Assembly (NCBI RefSeq): GCF_023856365.1
Contig: NC_064548.1
Span: 12,920,142 to 12,984,141, forward strand
DNA length: 64,000 nt
Source of the DNA: Brienomyrus brachyistius
Taxonomy: Eukaryota; Chordata; Actinopteri; Osteoglossiformes; Mormyridae
Reading direction: 5' to 3'
Both the position numbers and the translations under genes were made by a program. Below, one piece after another: positions 56,700 through 64,000 of the stretch. The notes under the pieces are model-generated. The model saw only the letters and a program-made list of their open reading frames with translations, searched no databases and was not told the DNA's origin. Position 1 is the first letter of the stretch. The number at the start of each line of letters is the position of its first letter.

Positions 56700-59600
56700 G
56701 GATATTTACATTTGGCCCACCGTCAAAAAGCCGACACCCGAAATGAAATCCCATTAATAGAGTACAACATATTCAACAGGGAAAGTCAAGCTATGCGCCT
56801 AACAATCGTTAATTTATTGATTTTCGAATGCAGTCATTAAATTTGAATTAACATTAGCAGCAAGTGCACTTATTACATGCAGGCAATCAATTTTATCCAT
56901 TTTCATAGTAAGACTTCGGTATCTTAAAAGCATTCATGTAGATTAGGAAGAGCAACTCTCGGTTTTAAATTGCTGAAGGTAATTCAGCACTTCCAAAAAA
57001 GTGACTCATTCATAATTCCGTTGTTCGGCATTCATCACAGAGCAGTATGCCAGGTGGTACCGACGTAGGTGCACTCAGGAAGCCATGGCACAGCCTATAG
57101 GCATTCTGGACACATATAATAATAATTTGTATGGATTTAGTGACCATATTAGTTAATGATCAGTCTGCACCTGCATTCACAGATAATGCGATGAAATATT
57201 GGATAATATGGAATAAAATGTGCATGTTAATATAAAGCCTAGAGAGTTTTCCTTTATCTTCTCAGAAATGTTTTCACCTCCAATGTGATAAATCATTATA
57301 GAATCAAACCCATTTAATCTGGTAATATTTGATAGCACACTCACACAGCATGACTAAAGTTGTATGACAGGTCTGACCTATTCGTCTAACAATCCCCGTT
57401 AGCGTCCCTAAAGTATTGGGAGGCTGTTGGGGTATAGAAGGGTGCGCAGAAAAACTCTTAGTCTACTGGTCATGGTCAGACAGGTCAGAGGTTCCCAACC
57501 AAGGGTGTAGGAACCTGGGGGACAGGGGAATGTGTACTCTCCCCCCCCCCCATTACATATATGTTCTGCTCCCCCAATATCAAATTCTATCCTTTGTCAT
57601 TACTCCCAACATCATAACTACAGAAATATATCCATCCATCCATCCATCCATCTTGCCTCTGGTAATTCAGTTCAGCGTCGCAGTGTGACCCTAACCCTCT
57701 CCCACACAGGACACACACACACACACAGTCATATGCCGCAGTCTATTTAATGACCCCAGTAAGCTAACTATACCCATAATGAAAGCAGTCTTCATGTACA
57801 GTGGTGTGCAAAAGTTTTGCAAAAGCAAAAACTATTTAAAGGTTATTTATGTGGGCAGTAAATATACATTTTCTCAGAAAAAAACAAAATTTAACATTAA
57901 AACATATGGAAATTAAGAGTGACCCAATAAAAATAAACAAGAACTTCTTCTGTTCTCCAGAACGTCACTGGTATCTAGTTGCATGGCGAGATGAACACCG
58001 CTTCAGTTCCCAAACCTCCTCAGGGGCACCTCAGCCGTTCCACACATTTGTTAAATTTCACCACCGGCTCACTTAATGAATTTACTGATTTGATTTGTTA
58101 AATGACTCGGTGAGCTATTGATCAGCCATACGAGGTGGGGTAGGGGTCTAATCAACAAATACATGGGTGTGTTGGGCGGTTTCTGCAAATCCTGGGCTGA
58201 CTTTAGCAGAGGGTTTGAAATGGCTAAGCTGACACACTTGGACAAACAGAACATCATAGTTTTACACCAACATGAAGATCACTTAAGGATCATTTTCTTT
58301 GGCTGCCTAAGACTCTTGCACAGCACTGTATCTAACGTCAAACAAACGTTGTCCACATAACAGAGTGCGACTCTGCACCAGTGTTTGAACACAGCGTCAA
58401 TAAGACACCGAGCTTTTAAAAGGGCGTTTTGAGAAGCTATGATTGTTGGAGTGAACGAGAGCTCAACGTTGAAACTTAACACCCTGGTATCAATGGGGGG
58501 CTCAGGTGACAAGGACATTTTCAAACATACAGCGTACAGCCATTTGGAATGGGGTCACGGCGCGGATAAGACACAGAGGTTGCAGCAAAGGCAGAACCTG
58601 CGACTCTGCAAACCACTGTCATGGCGACATGAGGGCGGGGCGCTGACCAAACGGGCTATTGCTGCTCTTGCCAGTGTCACTGATTGACATTTTGACACAG
58701 TTCCCTAATCTGCCCAGGCAGTCCAAAATGGGCGTGTCCCGCAGCAGGGGAATTATATATGGGCGGGGCCACAGGGGCACTAACCCCAGCTGAAAGCTGA
58801 TTAGTCCACTGCCCTGTCACTCACCAATTCGAAACATATCACTGGCTAATCGCCCCTACACCTCAAAAATCGCCCCTGTCCTCGATGGTGGAAATATGCA
58901 AAAGCTAACAGCTTGGGGATTGGCCACACAAACTGCCGGCGGACACCAAGGGCAGCGGAGCGGAAAGGCAGGGAGGCCGTCTTTGTGCCGTCTGATTGAT
59001 TCTGCTTTTTAAGTGGCTGAAGCTCATTAGATCCTGGCTTCCTCTCCCGGGCCTGGTTACGTCCCGGCAATTTGCAGCCTCATTCCACGGACGCCATCAA
59101 AGCGGGGGGGGGCGCGCACGGTGCCCTGTGCGTGTGTGTGCCTGTGTGGCTGTGGGCGTCAGTCATCTCGCCTCAGATGGCTGTTCAGGTCGTCTTGAAG
59201 CGTGTCCCACACAGCTGGGGCGAGAGGACAGGTGTCCCAGTGACAGGTCCCGCTTCAGCGTAAATACACATGCTGGCTACCAAACAGCCAGATCACACAG
59301 GGAGAATACAGGCTGCGCTCTGCTTGCTTCACAAGACCATTTTCAGTTAGTTGCAGAGTTTGTGGTTTTAAAAAAGAAAATATTAGCACCCCCTTCCAAT
59401 TTATCATGAATCTGGGTCGTGGTTTAGTGACCGAGGAATAATGTGGTTCCTGTGTTTGAGAAATACAGCTGTAGATATCATTCCCCCCCACAATGTCATT
59501 ACAGGAATTAGTTGATTAGGTGATGGGGGGGGGGGGGCTGTGGAGGTATAGAAAGGTGCATACGAGGGGGCTGAGCTGAATAAACAACATGTCTGATACC

Positions 59601-61145
59601 TACACGATCGCTGCACACGCCCGGCGCTGTCTGTAAGAAGCAGGATGCCGTCTGGCTCGTAGACCCGGATGTGGCACAGTCGTTCCCCGCGAGGCCCTGC
59701 ATGCCCCCCCCTCTTCCTCTTCACCTCCGCCTGCTTTCTCGAGGCCACCTGCCAAATCACCGCATGTCCCCATGGCATAGTGTCTGTAGCTGCCACCCCC
59801 CGATGAGAACCACACCCATCCTACCAAACCCCACCTGGCTGTCATCCACTGATGCCGATAAGCAGGCACGGGTGACAGGCTGGGGGGGGTTCTTTCCCTC
59901 TGCCGCCCCGCACCCTCCACGCCTGCCCAAGAACACTGAAACGTGAGCCCAGCGGACATCTGTTATGTAATTCTCCCACTGCCTCAGAGGATTGTGGGAA
60001 AGAAGCAAATGATAAACAGATTGCCCCCTCTGGGCCTATGAGGGTGTTCTTGTCCTTTTTTGCCCTCGCAGCAGAGAATGTCTGTACGTCGGTCTCTCTG
60101 CTCAAATGACTGGGTGGCTGCAGCCCTCGATGATGATAGGGACCCGAAATCCTGATGTCACACAGCTACCCAAGTGCTGGCAGATTATTTCCATTATAGA
60201 CAAAACAGAACTCTGTGGAAGACATTAATTTTGGATCATTTTAACTAGCAGACTGTGCAATGGTACATTCTGAAATGTTTATTTAATTCGGCTCTGGTTG
60301 GCAGTAATTCAGTAATGTGTTCTGACAATTTGACTGCATTGAATTATTCATTATTCAACCTCAGAAAATTTTATCTTCAAAATCCTTTATCAGCTTCTTC
60401 GATGGATAGTTTCACAGGGGCAAACTAAAGATAAAGATAATCTTTATTGTCATTGTCACTTGGACAACGAAATTCTAAATTTTATTTTGCAGAAGACGTC
60501 AGGGGTCTAAACAGCAAGAATATTAACTTATTTCAAAGACGATGTTGCACTTCTGCATTACTGCTTCCCCGCAGCACGTTGCATGTGACACGTCTTGAAG
60601 TCCAACCCAGAGCCTCATTCCAGATTGAGTCAGAACCTGCTGCTCTTCAAAGAGTCACGTGTCGCTGTCTGACGTCTGAATATTACCCAGGTGCTGTGAT
60701 CATAGATGCGTGAGTTGCAGGCTGTCACAAGAGGACAATCCCCCCCCCTCCCCCATGTACGACTGCAGGCTTCATATGGCCCAGATCGACAGGAATAAAT
60801 GAGTCCAGCATCAACAATCTCTTTAACCACTGGATCTTACTGCACTTTTTCCATATTTTCAATTGTATTAACAGGAGAGAAAAACAGCTTCAAAGGAAAA
60901 TGTTTCCGATCTGCAGACTTTAAAGGTAAAAATCGCATTTGCATGAAAACTCATTATTTTGACTGATCTTCAGCATGGAGGCTGACAGAGCTGCTTTGAA
61001 GCTGGAACCTTAGTAACGAGTGGGAGTGGGCGTTTCCCGGCCTAAATACAGTTCCTGGCATATCGGGAACCCAGACCCAGAGGGGAGCCATTTCTGCTAA
61101 CTGCTAATGTCTCTGCCTCTCATTCTGACCTCTTCTGGAGTGTCT
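56700..61145. other. Intron or upstream DNA, no exon recognised
   Basis: The MITE at 57799 is listed separately. G-runs occur near 59520 and 59882. A 'ctttattgtcattgtcacttgg' fragment near 60442 resembles a dispersed fish repeat. No first cyclic-nucleotide-binding domain exon was seen on the minus strand. Confidence 0.5.
57799..58328. mobile_element. Tc1/mariner-like MITE, 530 bp
   Basis: Flanked by TA at 57797-57798 and 58329-58330. The ends CAGTGGTGTGCAAAAGT and, inward from the right, CAGTGCTGTGCAAGAGT are inverted repeats. No transposase reading frame. Confidence 0.85.
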
Positions 61146-61149
61146 CACA

Positions 61150-61290
61150 AGTCAAATTTTTTCGACCTGATCCTTGGGGACCCCCAGATGGTCCACAAAA
61201 ATATGTACTTTCTGACAGGTAGCTGAGTGGGAGCAAAAACACTGTCTGGAGATTCACAAGGACCGGGCTCAGAAACACTGTTACACACCA
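61150..61290. mobile_element. Copy of the palindromic MITE-like family
   Basis: 'tccttggggacccccagatg' and 'gggagcaaaaac' match modules of the element at 28822-29010. It lies just before the minisatellite at 61325. Confidence 0.6.
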
Positions 61291-61324
61291 TGAAAAGAAC
61301 ATCACTCCCAGGAAGGACCACCAG

Positions 61325-62492
61325 CCATGCCAGGGCATGCCCAGGAAGGATCACCAGCCCGTCACAGGACACGCCCAGGAAAGACCACCAGCCCGTCACA
61401 GGACACGCCCAGGAAGGACCACCAGCCCGTCACAGGACACGCCCAGGAAAGACCACCAGCCCGTCTCAGGGCACGCCCAGGAAGGATCACCAGCCCGTCT
61501 CAGGACACGACCAGGAAGGACCACCAGCCCGTCTCAGGACACGCCCAGGAAGGACCACCAGCCCGTCACAGGACACACCCAGGAAAGACCACCAGCCCGT
61601 CTCAGGACACGCCCAGGGAGGACCACCAGCCCGTCACAGGACACGCCCAGGAAAGACCACCAGCCCGTCTCAGGGCACGCCCAGGAAGGATCACCAGCCC
61701 GTCACAGGACACGACCAGGAAGGACCACCAGCCCGTCTCAGGACATGCCCAGGAAGAACCACCAGCCCGTCGCAGGACACGCCCAGGGAGGACCACCAGC
61801 CCGTCTCAGGCCACGCCCAGGAAAGATCACCAGCCCGTCTCAGGGCACACCCAGGAAGGACCACCAGCCCGTCGCAGGACACGCCCAGGAAGGACCACCA
61901 GCCCGTCTCAGGGCACACCCAGGGAGGACCACCAGCCCGTCGCAGGACACGCCCAGGGAGGACCACCAGCCCGTCTCAGGCCACGCCCAGGAAAGATCAC
62001 CAGCCCGTCTCAGGACACGCCCAGGGAGGACCACCAGCCCGTCTCAGGACACGCCCAGGGAGGACCACCAGCCCGTCTCAGGACACGCCCAGGAAGGACC
62101 ACCAGCCCGTCGCAGGGCACACCCAGGGAGGACCACCAGCCCGTCTCAGGCCACACCCAGGAAAGATCACCAGCCCGTCTCAGGACACGCCCAGGGAGGA
62201 CCACCAGCCCGTCTCAGGACATGCCCAGGGAGGACCACCAGCCCGTCTCAGGCCACGCCCAGGAAGGATCACCAGCCCGTCTCAGGACACGCCCAGGGAG
62301 GACCACCAGCCCGTCTCAGGCCACGCCCAGGAAGGATCACCAGCCCGTCGCAGGGCACGCCCAGGAAGGATCACCAGCCCGTCTCAGGACACGCCCAGGA
62401 AGGATCACCAGCCATCGCAGGACATGCCCAGGAAGGACCACCAGCCCGTCTCAGGCCACGCCCAGGAAGGACCACCAGCCTGTCCCAAGTCA
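61325..62492. repeat. 34-bp GC-rich minisatellite, about 34 copies
   Basis: Units of the form 'caggaaggatcaccagcccg' followed by 'tctcaggacacgcc', with recurring variants (ggaagga/ggaaaga/gggagga; tctc/tcac/tcgc). Most units contain CACGCCC. Because 34 is not a multiple of three and the unit has no stop, all three plus frames are open for about 1.2 kb; this is not a gene. Confidence 0.96.
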
Positions 62493-62589
62493 CACACTAT
62501 AAGTGGTTTAGAGGCCATTTAATCTAGCAGCATCCACATTACCTGGAGGAATCCCAGGAAAGACACAGTGAGAGAGCATACAAGCCCCT

Positions 62590-62840
62590 TACACACAGAG
62601 TGGATGTGGGATTCTAAGCCCCAGACAGCAGAGCGGTTAAAATCTTATCTAGCTCTGATAGAACCCAGGGTTTTAGCCTGCACTACACTAACAGGGAGAT
62701 TATTTCATACTCTAACGACATGCTGTGTAAAGAAGTGCTTCCTCAGATCCAGTTTCAAATGTTCTCCTGCTAATTTCCAACTATGGCCGCAAGTTCATGT
62801 ATCTGAACTAATATTAAACTATTTGGCTGAACGGTTACTG
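62590..62840 (-). mobile_element. CR1-like LINE 3' fragment
   Basis: Read in reverse it aligns by eye with the 3' end of the LINE at 29330-31450: 'ggaaattagcaggagaacat', then 'aagcacttctttacacagca' and 'aaaaccctgggtt'. It is truncated at both sides. Confidence 0.85.
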
Positions 62841-62849
62841 CAATTATAT

Positions 62850-64000
62850 TTTAATATAATTAGCAAATTTTCTTCCATTGCGATTGCTTGTAAGAAAACA
62901 TGTGTGAATGGTGCTACTTCCATGCGGACCTTGAAGAGTGCTCTCTTTAGAATACGTACTCTGAGTGCATGGTCATTGTATCAGACAACACACTCACAAA
63001 CCACTGCGGGAGGTGTGGGACCCAGCTGACATTTGTGCCTCTTGCACCCTCACAGGACATGGATGGTGAGCTCTGCTTCTCTTGGGGGGGTTGTGTCGAA
63101 TCCCTGCTCCAGTCCACACTTTCTCATTGTCCTCACTCCACCCCAGCCCACTGACACGAGTCCAAGGTCCTTCAGTACTGTAGGGATGCACTGCAGTGCC
63201 CCCTAGTGGCAGCAGGCGTCTGGGACAGTTGGAGTGGGGGTGGGGTGTCTAATCGTTCCAGTTCCCTATAACAATGTATTTAATTTACCAGTAAAAAAAA
63301 AATATGGTTTAATGTTAGAACTGATTCTTAAACTGGCAACATTTAATATCTAAAGAATCGATATTTCAGCCCGTCCTTATCACGCACATCTGTCACTCTT
63401 AGCCTGTTATTCACACCCAGATTTATCTAATCCTCCCTTTAGGTGTGCGTGCGGCTGACAAACATGATCCGAATGTTTGAGTATAGGAGCAGAAACCTAC
63501 AGTAAGATTAGATGAGCCAAGGATCATAAATTAACGTCACAAGTCATTACTAGTTAAAATTCAGCTCCTGTTATACTTTGCGACGAACTAACACCTCTGT
63601 GCCTGCGTAATTTGAATCTCAAAAGCACAATCAGCTCACATTCCTCAACTTAAAACAGCACTGACATGAATAAAACACGTCACATGGGCCAAGACGAAAC
63701 AAAAATCCAAATAAAGTTTTTTTCTCAGAAATGCGGAGAATATTTGTGGAAACACTGCCACCTTGTGGTGTTAAATGAGACATATATTTTAATTATAGTT
63801 ACTGAGAAATCTTTAAATGCCTAAATAGTATTTCGATTCCCTCGAGACAGATGCTGTGTGTCAAGCTGACAGCTCAGACCTTCCTTGCTGTCGACTCAGC
63901 GACATTCATGGTTGGTTAATATACATAATCTGTTTGGCTAAAAATGCACTGCTAATCTGCCAATCCTGACTCTTTATCTTCATAAGTAAATGCAGGTAAA
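62850..64000. other. Right edge of window, nothing recognised
   Basis: No exon, RNA gene or intact element seen. Open frames are short and without family signal. Confidence 0.5.

Noticed and set aside
59404..60105. Overlapping minus-strand open frames of 83-130 codons
   Set aside because: They change frame without splice signals and have no recognisable domain; the expected first cAMP-binding domain of EPAC2 is not encoded.
61227..62527. Three overlapping plus-strand open frames of about 390-430 codons
   Set aside because: They are the three translations of one 34-bp tandem repeat without stops; there is no domain, no splice context and no start context.

Overview
This window is nuclear DNA of a ray-finned fish, most likely a teleost. 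The evidence is vertebrate genes split into many small GT-AG exons, tRNA-derived SINEs, a CR1-like LINE, Tc1 and other DNA transposons, and many mini- and microsatellites. The species cannot be fixed from the sequence. I found no bacterial, organellar or viral segment, no CRISPR array and no new multi-gene system. The unusual content is in how tandem repeats and an unusual intron type meet the splice sites of the two genes.

Both genes are on the minus strand, head to tail. The downstream gene is map3k20 (zak/MLTK): 11 coding exons between 20155 and 7936, plus a tentative non-coding first exon near 24.0-24.2 kb. The coding exons join without a phase error into a 435-residue protein with an N-terminal MLK-type kinase domain, a leucine zipper and the short C-terminal tail of the beta isoform. 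No SAM-domain exon of the alpha isoform was recognised in the 7.9 kb beyond the beta exon; those exons should lie to the left of the window. The upstream gene is rapgef4 (EPAC2): 28 coding exons between 56488 and 25902, joined in phase into 919 codons. They cover a putative alternative first exon in a CpG-rich stretch (EPAC2B-like), DEP, the second cyclic-nucleotide-binding domain, REM, RA and the complete CDC25-type GEF domain. Exons for the first cyclic-nucleotide-binding domain are not in the window and should lie beyond 64000. The RAPGEF4-MAP3K20 order and orientation match what I know of the human locus.

Layout: 1-7.1 kb, single-copy-looking AT-rich DNA without a gene; 7.1-7.75 kb, SINEs; 7.9-20.2 kb, map3k20 coding exons; 20.2-25.2 kb, map3k20 5' intron with a decayed 1.6-kb Tc1 transposon, and the tentative promoter; 25.25-51.0 kb, rapgef4 exons and 3'UTR; 51.0-56.3 kb, intron with a hAT-like element; 56.3-56.7 kb, putative internal promoter; 56.7-64 kb, intron or upstream DNA with a MITE, a 1.2-kb minisatellite and a second CR1 fragment.

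The main observations are: (1) a 26-copy, 36-bp minisatellite in rapgef4 that repeats the end of an exon and its 5' splice site, in frame and without stops; (2) an independent case in map3k20, where a 41-bp repeat supplies five extra copies of the exon-3 splice donor; (3) an AT-AC U12-type intron in rapgef4 with near-perfect minor-spliceosome signals; (4) a rapgef4 intron that is almost wholly one antisense CR1 LINE, itself interrupted by a SINE with a 13-bp target-site duplication; (5) several other minisatellites ending within a few to about 80 bases of exon boundaries.
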